Below, one piece after another: positions 27,622 to 38,700 of a DNA stretch of 64,000 nucleotides. Position 1 is the stretch's first letter. Every line of letters starts with the position of its first letter. The position numbers and the translations under genes are program-made. The notes under the pieces were generated by a model. The model saw only the letters and a program-made list of their open reading frames with translations, was not told the origin of the DNA and ran no database searches. The stretch is from Culturomica sp. (GTDB lineage Bacteria; Bacteroidota; Bacteroidia; Bacteroidales; Marinifilaceae). The stretch lies in the NCBI GenBank assembly GCA_031271755.1, contig JAISVB010000047.1, forward strand, positions 16,009 to 80,008, written 5' to 3'.

Positions 27622-29187
27622 TTATTCCAACCACCGCGGGTCACCGACCTTATCGGACTTGATGTAGTCGTTGGTAACAGTAAAATCGTATCCGGGAGCG
27701 TTTACAAATCCGGGATCCGCTTCTGTTGCTTTGATAGCGTCGGCTGTCGTGTAAAATCCCCCCAACAGATTGTAACAACTCCAGATGTAGTTGTTGCTGT
27801 ATGTCGGAGATTTATCGCTCATATTAGCCTCATTCCTGCAGAAATTCCCCATCGTTGTGCCCGGTTTAGCTTCCACGCCTGTCTGTACAAACAGACAGTT
27901 TGTCACCGTAAACTCGGCTCCGGTGCCGTTGACCCGGAACAGCCCATGGTTGTTGGAGTTGTCAAAATTTGCAATTTTATAGAATGTACACCTGTTAAAG
28001 ACTGTAGTACAGGCTACCTGCATCCGCAGGAAGGTGCGGAAGCCATTAGCAAAGGTAGTGTTTTCCACTGTTAAGGAACGGAAGGTTCCGCCGCGGATAT
28101 CAATCCCGTCTCCACCATCGCCTGGAATGTCGCGGATGATACAATTGAAAAACAGGACATCTCCGATAGTAGTAGCATTGTTGTTATAGATCAACTGCCG
28201 TACATAATTCCGGATTTCACATCCGTTGACCGTCAGGTTGTTTATGGTACTGCCGGATGCCGTCACAAATACTTCGTTTGTCGTTCCCCCTCCGTCTAAC
28301 ACAAGGTTGTTCAATTCCAATTTTGCAACGGTGGCGGCGCCCAATTCAAAGCTACCGGTAAGTACCGGTTTGGCGTTTGCTCCGGTAAAGGTACGGGTTC
28401 CCCGGTTCTTGTCCCCATTTTTTAACACAACCGTGTAGACAGTTGGCAGATAGGAGATTTTCACGGATTTTTTCACAGAGAACTTACCCAAAGTGTACGT
28501 GGCATCCGGAGCAATGACAAATTCGGCGCCTTCTGCAGCGGCATTCAACAAGGCAACAATGTCGTCACCCGGATTTATAAGAGTGGCGTTCCCAAAGTCC
28601 GTAGAAGTTGTCAATCCGGTGATCGTCGCTTCTCCGGTGGCTTTTTCGTTTTCGGTCAGTACGTGATTGATGTTACCGGGCATCAGGGTAATGTTTGTTA
28701 CCGGCAATCCGGGTTGCCAATGGAGTGTCACTGTTGTCGCCGTCAAATCGGATGGGAGAATAGCATTGAGAGATTGCTCCACATCGGTTTCAAAAAAGAC
28801 CGTGTTCCATTTCGAGTTGTTCGTATTTGCAGAGAACGCTTGCACCCGGGCGGTATATTGTGTTTCACCGTCTAACATAATATCGGCCAACGGCAACTCT
28901 TCCGGCAGGATACCGCTCCGGCTCCAGGCGGGTGCCCCTGTCGGCTCCTCCCCAAAACCCAAACTGTCGGCGTAAATCTCCAACGTGTACGATTCGGCGC
29001 CTAACGGTTCTGCCCAACTCAGACGGGCGTAGTTGCGGTTGATGACGCGGGCTTCCAGGTTGGTCGGCGCCATCAGGCGACCGAATTCCAACTCCTCTAC
29101 AACCGGATCGATGTTGTCGGAGCAGGCGGAAAAGCCTGCAATCATGGATCCGATCAGTATTGCTATATAAATCAGTCGTTTCTTCAT
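27622..29187 (-). CDS. Surface lipoprotein, DUF4957/DUF5123-like, probable pectin-binding protein
   Basis: 521 residues with a lipoprotein signal (IAGFSACSDN). Residues ~40-140 look like a fibronectin type III domain (APTNLEARVINRNYARLSWAEP), followed by a second beta-domain. The C-terminal ~300 residues form a beta-helix with many Asn/Thr/Val repeats and end in DFTVTNDYIKSDKVGDP, typical of DUF4957/DUF5123 lipoproteins that follow SusD in pectin loci. These act as surface glycan-binding proteins that hold galacturonan for SusC/D. No catalytic residues are seen, but beta-helix proteins can be lyases, so activity is not excluded. It lies 24 bases after susD. Confidence 0.8.
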   Translation of the reverse strand: MKKRLIYIAILIGSMIAGFSACSDNIDPVVEELEFGRLMAPTNLEARVINRNYARLSWAEPLGAESYTLEIYADSLGFGEEPTGAPAWSRSGILPEELPLADIMLDGETQYTARVQAFSANTNNSKWNTVFFETDVEQSLNAILPSDLTATTVTLHWQPGLPVTNITLMPGNINHVLTENEKATGEATITGLTTSTDFGNATLINPGDDIVALLNAAAEGAEFVIAPDATYTLGKFSVKKSVKISYLPTVYTVVLKNGDKNRGTRTFTGANAKPVLTGSFELGAATVAKLELNNLVLDGGGTTNEVFVTASGSTINNLTVNGCEIRNYVRQLIYNNNATTIGDVLFFNCIIRDIPGDGGDGIDIRGGTFRSLTVENTTFANGFRTFLRMQVACTTVFNRCTFYKIANFDNSNNHGLFRVNGTGAEFTVTNCLFVQTGVEAKPGTTMGNFCRNEANMSDKSPTYSNNYIWSCYNLLGGFYTTADAIKATEADPGFVNAPGYDFTVTNDYIKSDKVGDPRWLE

Positions 29188-29211
29188 CGTATCTGTTTTT
29201 TCAAAGAGAAA

Positions 29212-31047
29212 TTAATATTTGTAATCGTTTTTCAACTGTCCGTTGCTGTTGCTGATAAATACCTCCCAGATCGGCCAGAATTGTTTGGTGTCGGGGTCAT
29301 TGAAGAAAAGCGAGTTGATCTTGTCCTGTGTCAGGTCATTGAACCACTTGCTCTCTACAGAGTATCCTGCTCCGGGATCTCCCGTTTCTCCGGGATTCAA
29401 TCCGTAGAGTTTCAGAGTGGTATTGGGGTAGGTGCCTGAGTATACGTTGTTTTGGGCAACAGAGGGTTCCGAAAGGCTGTAGTAGACGTCCCCGCTCAGA
29501 TAAGCATACCTGCCGGTGCGACCTGCTAATTCAAGCATCTTATCCTTGGCATCTTCCATCTTGGTTCTCAGCAGGCCCCAGCGGATCAACAGTTCTTTAC
29601 GAAGCATTTCGCCGCAAAATTCAAACGCGTATTCGTCTATAATAGCTTTATCCATTTGCTGGTAGTTGGTAATGGCTGCTAAATAATCGGTTACTTTAGC
29701 AGGGTGGTCTTCCGGCCGGAAAGCCCGTTCCCGGATCATTTGCAGGTATGGTTTGGCGGCGGAAAAGTCTTCCAGTACATTTTTAACCTCTGCCATCATT
29801 AATGGGATTTCGGCGTAGCGCATGTACTGTTTGTTGACACCGTCGTCGTTGGCTGCGGTCACATACCGGTTCATCCATTCAAACCGTATTTTCCCGAAGC
29901 ACCATTGGTCGAAGCCGCGCAATTCCTGTTCGGCCGGGGTACCTTCTGACATCTTTCCCCTGTTCCATTGGTATGGGATACAAGTCACATCCCGGCGGGT
30001 GTCGGCCGGATCAAAGTCAAAATAGACCGTCGGCAGCGGACCGACGGATCCTCCCTGCATCATGGTGGTGAATTGATTGGCTTCCCCTTGTTGTCTGACG
30101 GCAAAATGGTAAGCCATCCGTCCCCGGCCGGGCGAAAACGGGATCTCCCAAAGCGACTCCCCGCCGGCTACGATGTTCTCCTCACACACTTTCCGGAATA
30201 CGGTTTCAAAATTGTCTTCCAATCTGCCGGAGATACCTTCGTTGGTGAGAATGTCGTTCAATTCCTGTTCGGCAAGCATGTACATGTCGATCAGGTTAAG
30301 TTGCGCATCGTCGCTACGGCGAACTTCTCCGTCGGGGCGCTGGCTAAATCCGGCAGCGTTCAGGCAGAGGCGGGCGCGCAATCCCTTCACAAAGGTGCGG
30401 TTTATACGTTCTACCGTACCGGTCCAGGGGCCTCCCGGCCAATCAACCAGTTCTGCGGCTTCTCCGAGATCGGCGATGATCTGTTTGTAGATCACGTCCC
30501 GGTCGGATTTCGGCAGATACATCGTCGCCGAATTGATAGGCTCAAAACGGGCCGGTACATCTCCCCACGCCTTCACTAAGTCGGCATAGAGAACGGCTCT
30601 CAGGGTCAGTACCTCTCCGAGGATATGTCCCAGTTCGGTACCCGGCTCCGGATTCCCGTAAGCGCGCAATCCCTGAATGGCTAAGTTGGCCCGTTCAATT
30701 CCCTGGTACATCATCGCCCAGGCGTTGTTGTCGGTATTCATCTCCGAATTGGTGGCAGTGGCGCTGTAACCGGCTAATTGCTCCCGTCTGTCGGAGCCTG
30801 TTCCGTGCGTATTGTACCACTCGATGTCCGTATTAAAACCGTACCACAGGAGAAAACGCCCCCGGTACGAATTGGTTTCACCGAAGGTGTTCAAGATCCC
30901 TGTTACTGTGCTCCAGGCCAGATCCGGGCTGGAGAAAACCACCGACGGATCCAATGACGATTGGGCCGGGGTATCCAAATAATCCTCGCAGGAAGTGATT
31001 CCCCATCCGGCGACGATCAGGCAAAATATATAGATCAATTTTTTCAT
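29212..31047 (-). CDS. SusD/RagB-family glycan-binding lipoprotein
   Basis: 611 residues. Lipoprotein signal ending in GITSCEDYLDTP, then a SusD fold: an N-terminal TPR-like part with NAWAMMYQGIERANLAIQG and LTLRAVLYADLVKAWGDVP, and a C-terminal part with LRKELLIRWG near the glycan site. It caps the SusC channel and binds pectin fragments at the cell surface. It lies 24 bases downstream of susC in the operon, the usual order. Confidence 0.96.
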   Translation of the reverse strand: MKKLIYIFCLIVAGWGITSCEDYLDTPAQSSLDPSVVFSSPDLAWSTVTGILNTFGETNSYRGRFLLWYGFNTDIEWYNTHGTGSDRREQLAGYSATATNSEMNTDNNAWAMMYQGIERANLAIQGLRAYGNPEPGTELGHILGEVLTLRAVLYADLVKAWGDVPARFEPINSATMYLPKSDRDVIYKQIIADLGEAAELVDWPGGPWTGTVERINRTFVKGLRARLCLNAAGFSQRPDGEVRRSDDAQLNLIDMYMLAEQELNDILTNEGISGRLEDNFETVFRKVCEENIVAGGESLWEIPFSPGRGRMAYHFAVRQQGEANQFTTMMQGGSVGPLPTVYFDFDPADTRRDVTCIPYQWNRGKMSEGTPAEQELRGFDQWCFGKIRFEWMNRYVTAANDDGVNKQYMRYAEIPLMMAEVKNVLEDFSAAKPYLQMIRERAFRPEDHPAKVTDYLAAITNYQQMDKAIIDEYAFEFCGEMLRKELLIRWGLLRTKMEDAKDKMLELAGRTGRYAYLSGDVYYSLSEPSVAQNNVYSGTYPNTTLKLYGLNPGETGDPGAGYSVESKWFNDLTQDKINSLFFNDPDTKQFWPIWEVFISNSNGQLKNDYKY

Positions 31048-31071
31048 ATCAGTACTATTAGAGGGTTACAA

Positions 31072-34000
31072 TCAGAAATTCACGTTCAAACCGAACAGGA
31101 GCTGGCGACTCTTGGGATAAGCGGAGTAATCCACACCCGGTGTCAGCGGGGTTTTGCGCCGGGTGGATACTTCCGGGTCAAACCCTTCGTAGTTGGTCAG
31201 GCAGAAGACGTTGTAGCCGGTCATGTAGAAACGTACCCGTTCGATGCGTATCTTCTGTGTCCACTCTCTGGGCAGGGTATATCCCAGTGTCAGCGTCCCC
31301 AAGCGCAGAAAGGAACCGTCTTCTACCGCCCAGTCGGTAAATACGAACGACCGGGTGTAGGGCGACCACATGGTGGTGTTTGCATTCATCGCCTGCAGTT
31401 CGACCGGATCGTTGCTGATGGTACCGTCGGGGCGGAGGTTGGTCCACCGTTTTCCGTCGGCCATGTCGGTGATCAGGTTGCGGTACTGGTATTTACTGGA
31501 AGAGGTGTACTCGATCTTGTTGGCGTTGTAGATGTCGTTCCCGTAGCTCCAGTTGAAGACAGCCGACAGGTCGAACCCATAAGCGCGGCCGTTGATGGTC
31601 AACCCGCCGGTGTGGATCGGATTGGCATTTCCGACAATTACCCGATCATCGCCGGTGATGTTGCTGTCCCCGGTCTGGTCGATCAGCTTCATGGCTCCCG
31701 GGCGCACTTCGTTGATGTAGGTGCTGGCTTTCGGCAGATCTGGACGATCCTTTAATATCCATTGGCTGCCGTCGTATCCTTCAAAATCGTCCACTTCGTA
31801 GCGGCCTCCGTGGCGGATCCCGTACATTTCACCCACGGATCCCCCTTTACGTACCCTAAAATCGTCGCTGAACTCGGTGCTTCCCCAACCTGTCATGGCG
31901 GTGAAGTCGTCCATGATGCCGAGCGACTTGATTTTGTTTTTGTTGAAACCGATGTTGAAATTAAAACTCAACCCGTATTTCTCCTGCTCGATGGCCGTAT
32001 AATTCAAGGTAACCTCCAACCCCTTATTTTCAGTTTCTCCCATGTTCCGGAACTGGGTATTGTATCCGGTACCGGAAACGGGGAACTCCATCAACAGGTC
32101 TTTGGTGTTGTTGAGATACACTTCCACGGAACCGTTCAGGCGACTGCGGAAGAGGGCGAAATCCAACCCGATGTTGCGGGTGTAGGTAGTTTCCCATTTC
32201 AGGTCGGGATTGGCCATGGTTTTGGCAGGGCTCAACAGGGAGCCGGAGTTGTTGACCCACTCTGTCGTACCGGGATCGTAACTCTGTAACAATTGACCGG
32301 AAGGGATGTTGTTGTTCCCGGCGGTACCGTAACTGGCGCGGAGTTTCAGATCGTCCAGCCAGTTTTCGGCGCCTGCCATAAAGTTCTCGGCAGAGATACG
32401 CCAGGCCAAAGCGACCGATGGGAAGTAGCCCCAGCGGTTGCCGTCGGCAAATTTACTGGAACCGTCCGCCCGGAAGGTTACCGAGGCGATGTATTTGTCC
32501 AAATAGCTGTAGTTGGCGCGTCCGAAGAAAGAGAGCAGATTGTCGTCCGGATGCAGGTAGTTTTCCACGGTGGCTTTAATCCCCTGTGGCGTCAGGCGTA
32601 TACTTTCCCGGAAAGTGAACTGTTCCGGAAAGCCCTGTATAACATCTGTGTGGGTAGCAGAGGTGGTGCGGATCATCTCATGTCCCAGCAACAGGTTCAG
32701 GTTATGCGTTTCGTTTTTGAACAACTCCTTGAAGTCGTAGGAGAGGGTGTTGGTGTTGCGGAACGACTTCCGGAACCGCTGTTCCATGTTGAGCGCCGGT
32801 TTGCCTTTGGCTTCCTCGGCTACGCTGTTCTGAACGTAGTAGGTAGTGGTGCCGTAGAAACGGTTGTCTTCACGGTCGTTGCGATCCAGACCCACTTCGC
32901 TCCGGAGACGGAGGTTGTCGACGATCTCCCAACCGAAGGCGGCTCCAAGGTTGAAAATTCTCCGTTTCTGAGCCCGGTCGTTGTCGGCGATCGCTTTCAA
33001 TGGGTTCACTAAATCTCCGAATTTGTCGTCATCGCTTGAAGAGGAGGTACCTCCGCCGCCCATCGGGATGGGAGAGAAGATCACGGAGTGTTTCATCCGG
33101 GAGTCAGCGCTGGACACTTCGTTTTGTTCGTTGGCGCCCCCGCCGTTGATCTTGGTTTCCGAATAGCGGGCCGACAGGTCGATGCTCACGCGCTGGTTCG
33201 GTTTGTGGTTCAGTTTAAAGCTGATGTTGTCCCGCCGGAAATCCGACCCCACCATGATCGCCTTGTCGTCCATGTAGCTGTAGTTGAAGGCGTAATTGGT
33301 TTTTTCGCCGCCGCCGTTCACGCTCAAGCTGTGGTTAAAGGTGTGTCCGGTGCGTCCGTATACCTGATCCTGCCAGTTGTTCCCTGTAACATTGTTGTAA
33401 AGATCCATGTCCTCGTAGGTTCCGAAGTAATTTTCGTAGGAAGAGAGGTCGTTCCCATCCAGCAGACCGGTCAGTTCATACTGCCACTTCACATAGTCGG
33501 CAGGACTTAAAACATCCAATTTCCTGGCAATTTTCTTAAACCCGTAATAAGCGTTGTAGCTGACGGTGGTTTTACCCGCTTTCCCGCTTTTGGTGGTCAC
33601 GATGACTACCCCGTTGGCGCCCCGCGCCCCGTAGATGGCGGTAGAGGAGGCGTCTTTCAGGATGTCGATGGATTCGATCTCGGTGGTGGCGATATCGGAG
33701 ATGCTCTCCACCGGGAAACCGTCCACAATAAAGAGCGGCGTGTTGTCGCCGGTGATGGAGCCGCCCCCGCGCACCCGGATCTTCATTTCGGCATCCGGCG
33801 AACCTTCGGTGGTGGTGATCTGTACCCCCGCCATCTTACCGGCCATGGCTTCCACGGCGGAAGCGACCGGAATGGCTACCAAAGATTCGGAGCCTACGGA
33901 AACCACCGATCCGGTGATGTCTTTCCGCCGGATGGTTCCGTACCCGATGGCGACAGCCGCGTCCAATTGAAGGGCGTCTTCTTCCAGGATCACCTCTAAG

Positions 34001-34269
34001 GAAGTCCTTCCCCGCAGTGAAATATCCAGGGTTTTCATGCCGACAAAGGAGAAGCGGAGCACTGCACTTGCGGCGTCGTTCACCAGAATGGTAAAGGTTC
34101 CGCTCATGTCCGTACTGGTTCCGGTAGTAGTTCCGACAACGGAAACAGACACGCCGGGCAAGGTCTCCCCGGCCTGGTCTTTTACGACTCCGCTTACCTG
34201 CTGGGCAAAAGCATTTCCTGCATAAAGCCCCATCAGTAGGAGAATCAAACGTAGCATCGTGTTTTTCAT
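31072..34269 (-). CDS. SusC/RagA-family TonB-dependent outer-membrane transporter
   Basis: 1065 residues. Signal peptide (1-22), then a carboxypeptidase-regulatory-like domain (~24-100, SGVVKDQAGETLPGVSVSV), the plug domain (~125-230, including the SusC signature LKDASSTAIYGARGANGVVIVTTK) and a beta-barrel ending in LLFGLNVNF with the terminal aromatic residue. It imports pectin-derived oligosaccharides with energy from TonB/ExbBD. The 138-base upstream gap holds the promoter region and a hairpin at 34329-34349. It is the first gene of the core transport operon. Confidence 0.97.
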   Translation of the reverse strand: MKNTMLRLILLLMGLYAGNAFAQQVSGVVKDQAGETLPGVSVSVVGTTTGTSTDMSGTFTILVNDAASAVLRFSFVGMKTLDISLRGRTSLEVILEEDALQLDAAVAIGYGTIRRKDITGSVVSVGSESLVAIPVASAVEAMAGKMAGVQITTTEGSPDAEMKIRVRGGGSITGDNTPLFIVDGFPVESISDIATTEIESIDILKDASSTAIYGARGANGVVIVTTKSGKAGKTTVSYNAYYGFKKIARKLDVLSPADYVKWQYELTGLLDGNDLSSYENYFGTYEDMDLYNNVTGNNWQDQVYGRTGHTFNHSLSVNGGGEKTNYAFNYSYMDDKAIMVGSDFRRDNISFKLNHKPNQRVSIDLSARYSETKINGGGANEQNEVSSADSRMKHSVIFSPIPMGGGGTSSSSDDDKFGDLVNPLKAIADNDRAQKRRIFNLGAAFGWEIVDNLRLRSEVGLDRNDREDNRFYGTTTYYVQNSVAEEAKGKPALNMEQRFRKSFRNTNTLSYDFKELFKNETHNLNLLLGHEMIRTTSATHTDVIQGFPEQFTFRESIRLTPQGIKATVENYLHPDDNLLSFFGRANYSYLDKYIASVTFRADGSSKFADGNRWGYFPSVALAWRISAENFMAGAENWLDDLKLRASYGTAGNNNIPSGQLLQSYDPGTTEWVNNSGSLLSPAKTMANPDLKWETTYTRNIGLDFALFRSRLNGSVEVYLNNTKDLLMEFPVSGTGYNTQFRNMGETENKGLEVTLNYTAIEQEKYGLSFNFNIGFNKNKIKSLGIMDDFTAMTGWGSTEFSDDFRVRKGGSVGEMYGIRHGGRYEVDDFEGYDGSQWILKDRPDLPKASTYINEVRPGAMKLIDQTGDSNITGDDRVIVGNANPIHTGGLTINGRAYGFDLSAVFNWSYGNDIYNANKIEYTSSSKYQYRNLITDMADGKRWTNLRPDGTISNDPVELQAMNANTTMWSPYTRSFVFTDWAVEDGSFLRLGTLTLGYTLPREWTQKIRIERVRFYMTGYNVFCLTNYEGFDPEVSTRRKTPLTPGVDYSAYPKSRQLLFGLNVNF

Positions 34270-34328
34270 CTTTTCTGAGTGTTAAGTTTAGGTTTTATCT
34301 GGTTTTGAAAAAAAATTTCTGTTTTTGA

Positions 34329-34349
34329 TACATGCTTCTCAGGCATGTA
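34329..34349. promoter_or_regulatory. Hairpin in the susC leader region
   Basis: TACATGC-TTCTCAG-GCATGTA has a perfect 7-bp stem, followed on the plus strand by CTTTTTTA. In the susC direction it would be a hairpin in the 5' leader about 60 bases before the ATG. Its T-run points the other way, so it could also terminate plus-strand transcription. Confidence 0.4.
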
Positions 34350-34407
34350 CTTTTTTAGCCGATTTGTCAAAATAAACGTTAACAAAGGTTATACTGAAAA
34401 AAGAATA

Positions 34408-35613
34408 TCAGGGTTTAGATTTTTCCCCATTTATATCCATTTTTTCATATTCCAAGCTGGCTAAGATAAAAGGGCCGACTCCTTTGGGGTCGTTGTCGCG
34501 GATCTTTTCCCCGACGTAATATTCAAAACTTCCGTCCCGGTAAGGATTGCCACCCAGGCCGGCTACAGCGCAACAGCGCGTGAGCGAAACCGTGCCGTCC
34601 GCTTCCTGCCGGACGAATTGCCGGATTACTCCCTGATAGCTCTCTTCCGCTACCGTTAAATAAGGATCCGCCGGGAGATACCCCATCCGGACGGCTTTCA
34701 GCAAAGCGTATACAAACATGGAAGAGGCGCTGGCTTCCAGATAATTGCCTGCTCTTTCGGGTTCGTCTAAGACCTGATACCACACCTTGGAGGCCGGTTC
34801 CCGCGTGTTTTTCACCCCTTCGGCCACCCGGACGAGCAGCTCGGTGATCTCTCCCCGCCGGGGGTGTTCTGCGGGAATAAAATCCAACACATCCGTCAAC
34901 GCCATGAAAAACCAGCCCACAGCGCGTCCCCATACGTGGGGGGAACAACCGGTCTCCGGGTCTGCCCACGCCTGTTCCCGGCTTTCGTCCCAGCCGTGAA
35001 AGTTTAAGCCGGTACGCGGATCGTATGTATGGCGGTATACTAAGGTAAACTGGTCGATCACATCGTTGAAGTCTTCCGGCCGATTCTGCTCCCCGGCGCA
35101 CTGGGCGTAGAAAGGAGCGCCCATGTAAAGGCCGTCCAACCACATTTGCCAGGGATATATTTTTTTGTGCCAGAACCCTCCCTCGTGGGTGCGCGGGTGC
35201 GCGTCCAACTGGCTTCTCAAAAGCAATGCCGCCGCCTTGTACCGTTCCTCCCCGCTCCGGCGCCACATTTTCCAGAGGAATTTTCCCCCGTTCAGGCGGT
35301 CTAAGCTGTAGTCTTCCAATTTATATGTTAATATTGCACCGGTGGAATCCACAAATTGGCGGGCAAACTGTTCGGTGTAGTCGAAAAATTCCTGTTTCCC
35401 GTATGTTTCGGCCGTTGCCATCAGGGCTTGCGCCATTAATCCTTGTGTATAATCCCACTTGGGCTTCTTCAGAAAATCCACCTGCCACAGTTCCGGATTG
35501 CGTTTGATTTCGGATTCGGCCATCCGAACCGACCAGGGGATCTTTTCCTCCTGCGTACAGGAAAAAAAGAGTAAAACAAACAAGGACAATAAATAATTTC
35601 TTTTGCGCTTCAT
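34408..35613 (-). CDS. GH105 unsaturated rhamnogalacturonyl/galacturonyl hydrolase (lipoprotein)
   Basis: 401 residues. The N-terminus is a lipoprotein signal with a short tail after the Cys (FFSCTQEEK). The body is an (alpha/alpha)6 barrel of the YteR/YesR kind: KWDYTQGLMAQALMA, the DGLYMGAPFYAQCAGEQNR block and SPHVWGRAVGWFFMALTDVL, with the catalytic Asp expected in the GLYMG/HGWDES region. GH105 removes the 4,5-unsaturated uronic acid left by PL1-type lyases. The frame opens at 35649; I chose the ATG at 35613, which gives the signal peptide and lies about 25 bases after a TATATTTG promoter element. It is the first enzyme gene after the regulator. Confidence 0.9.
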   Translation of the reverse strand: MKRKRNYLLSLFVLLFFSCTQEEKIPWSVRMAESEIKRNPELWQVDFLKKPKWDYTQGLMAQALMATAETYGKQEFFDYTEQFARQFVDSTGAILTYKLEDYSLDRLNGGKFLWKMWRRSGEERYKAAALLLRSQLDAHPRTHEGGFWHKKIYPWQMWLDGLYMGAPFYAQCAGEQNRPEDFNDVIDQFTLVYRHTYDPRTGLNFHGWDESREQAWADPETGCSPHVWGRAVGWFFMALTDVLDFIPAEHPRRGEITELLVRVAEGVKNTREPASKVWYQVLDEPERAGNYLEASASSMFVYALLKAVRMGYLPADPYLTVAEESYQGVIRQFVRQEADGTVSLTRCCAVAGLGGNPYRDGSFEYYVGEKIRDNDPKGVGPFILASLEYEKMDINGEKSKP

Positions 35614-35636
35614 TTGCTTTGTTTTAGAATACAAAA

Positions 35637-35644
35637 CAAATATA
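35637..35644 (-). promoter_or_regulatory. Predicted -7 promoter element of the GH105 gene
   Basis: TATATTTG on the minus strand matches TAnnTTTG and lies 24 bases before the chosen ATG at 35613. It supports independent transcription of GH105, and perhaps of the genes behind it. Confidence 0.55.
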
Positions 35645-35710
35645 CGCATACGTTTTCGAAAGGATAGGCGATAAAATTCCCAAAAAAAGGGAAATACGTA
35701 TCAAAAAGTG

Positions 35711-38700
35711 TTATGATTCGTTGTTTCCGGCATATTCGGTAGGGGTCATCCCAAACTCCTCCTTAAAACACTTCCGGAAGTAGGAGAGGTCTTTGAAGCC
35801 GACCGACCAGGCGATCTCCGAAACGGTACTCTCTCCCTGTTTCAGCAATTGCACCGCCCGTTTCAACCGGATTCCCCGGATAAACTCTTTGACGGTCATG
35901 TTGGCGATGGCTTCAAATTTCCGGTACAACTGCATCCGGCTCACTCCCATCTCTTCCGAAAATTTCTCAATATCCAGTTCCGGATCGTCCATGAATTTTT
36001 CCACGACATCGACCGCCTTTTTCAAAAACTTTTCGTTGGGGGAGTCCCAGGCGATCTCCGACGGTTGCATGATGAGATCGCTTTTGATCTTTTCCCGCAG
36101 GCTATTCCGGATCTGGAGCAGGTTCTCTATTTTGGTGCCGAGAATGTGGATGTCGAACGGCTTGGTGATGTAGTCGTCGATACCTGTCAGCAAACTTTTC
36201 AACTCCTCCTCCTTGGAGGTGATTGCAGTCAGCATAACGATGGGGATGTGGGCGGTTCGTTCGTCTTTCCGCAGCTTGAGGCACATCTCCCGCCCGTTCA
36301 TCTCCGGCATCAGCATGTCGGCAATGATGATGTCGGGGATACAGGCGACGGCAGTTTCAAATCCCTCCCTGCCGTTGGCCGCTTCCAGGACAGAAAAGGA
36401 AGTCTTGAAGTGGTTTTTGATAAAACTCCGAATGTCCCCGTTGTCGTCCACGACCAACAAGTATTTGTTTTGCCTGTTTTTTTCTTCCGGATCCCTTTCC
36501 GGAGCAGCGATTGCCGGCGCTTCGGTTCGTACAGGCAACCGGACGGAAAAGGTGCTGCCCTTACCGGGTTCGCTTTCGACCTCGATGCTTCCCTCCATCA
36601 ACTCCACAAAACTCTTGGTAATGGAAAGCCCGATCCCGGTCCCGGTGATTTCACTGGAATGGGCGCTTTGGAAAAAGCGGTTAAAAATATGCGGCCGGTT
36701 TTCGGCCGGAATGCCGGCGCCCGTGTCTTCTACCCGTATCCGGTACTCCTGTTCGCCGATCTCGGTTTTTATCCGGATTTTCCCCCCTTCTTCGGTAAAT
36801 TTGATGGCATTGGAGAGTAAATTATCGATGATCTTTTCTAATTTGTCCGGGTCGAAAGCGGTGATAAAGCGGGTTGCAGAACTTTCAAATGTCAGTTCGA
36901 TCCCTTTTTCCGCAGCAGGGTACCGGAAACCTTCCGCGATCCCGTTTAGAAAACGGATCAGGTCTCCGCTTTGGTATTCTACGCTGTATTTGCCTGCTTC
37001 CAATTTCCGGAAATCCAACAATTGATTGATCAGTTCCAGCAATTTCCGGGCGTTTTTACGGACAATACCCAATTGGATGCGGATATCTTCGTTCCGGAAT
37101 TCCTGCCACAATTTTTCGATCGGCCCCAGGATCAGAGTCAGTGGCGTCCGTATTTCGTGGGAAACATTGGTGAAAAATTGAAGTTTCAGGGTATCTATCT
37201 CGTGTAGTTTCCGCGCTTGTGCCTTTTCCAAAGCCAGCCGGTTTTTCATGTTTTCCCGGAAGGTGTACATGCGTACTAACTGCCGGGTTAGGAGCAGCGC
37301 CGCCAGCGCTACCAGGACGAAGAACCACCACTTTTGCCAGAAGGGCGGGACGATGACGATTTCCAACGAAGCTCCCTTTTTGTTCCAGACGCCGTCGTTG
37401 TTCGAGCCGACCACCCGGAAGGTATAGGTTCCCGGGGCTAAGTTGGCATAGGTGACCAGGGTGCTGTAGCCGGCGTCGACCCATTTCTCTTCCAATCCTT
37501 CCAAACGGTAGCGGTACCGATTCTTTTCCGCCATGACATAGTTCAGCGCCGTAAACCGGAAAGAGAGGGTGTTCCGGTTGTGGGAGAGCCGGACAGGGCT
37601 TTCGCGGAAGGGCTCCTTTTGGTTAAATACCCGGAAATCGGTGAGGACGACGGGCGGAATGTAAGCATTGGTTTTGACCAGCTCCGGAGCAATGATGTCA
37701 AAGCCGTTGATCCCTCCGAAGATCAGCTCTCCTCTGTCGTTTTTGGCAAAGGCGCCGTAGTTATACTGATTGTCCTGAAACCCGTCTTTCCCGTGGAAGT
37801 TTTTAAAGGTGCCGGTCGTGAGGTCGAGGACAGAGAGGCCGTTCATGGTGGAGATCCAGAGGGTGGAATCCTGACCGGGAAGAACGCCCAGGGTATAGTT
37901 GTTGATCAGCCCTTCTTTTTCGGTATAGAACCGGTAGAACCCCCTCCTTTTGTCAAATCGGGCAAGGCCGTCGGGGGTGGTGACGTAAAAATCCTCCCCC
38001 GGCACTTCAAGCATGGCGCGGGTTTTTTTGAAGTACTTCCGGACCAGCCGGGTAGAAGGGGTGTAGAGGATCAATTCGTTCTCTCCCCCGAACCACAGGT
38101 CCCCTTCGCTGTCCTGGGTGATCCAGTTGACCTGTCCGGACGTCAGGATGTCGCTCCGGAATTGAAAATTTTTCTCCGTCCGGTTGTACTGTTCAACTCC
38201 CTGCGAACTGCCGATCCAGATGTTGTTTTCCGTATCTTTAAAGAGTGCCCATACCCGGTTATCGGCCAACGAGGTCGTGTCGCCGTTGTGGTGGGAATAG
38301 GTGCGAAGTGCGCGGCCGCTGCGACGATCCAATACCGTGATCCCTCCCAGATAAGTACCCAGCCACAGCTCGTCCCCATCCATCAGAAAAGCCTTGATAC
38401 AGTCGGAACTGAGGCGGCTGTTCTGCCGGGTGAAATAGGTAAAATCGCCGGTTTTCCGGTTTAGCCGGTTAACGCCGCCCAGTTCCGTTCCGATCCAGAG
38501 GAACTCCCCGTCACAACAGAAGGCAAAGATCTCCGCATTGTTCAGGCTTTTGCCGGATTCCCCCTCTATGCCGTAAGAACGGATAAACTGTTTTTCGTGT
38601 ACAAAGTGGCTGATCCCCTGCCGGCTGCCCACCCACAGATCACCTTTCTCATCCACGCAGAGGCTCAGAACCGAGTTCCGGCTGCTCATCTCTTTACCGC

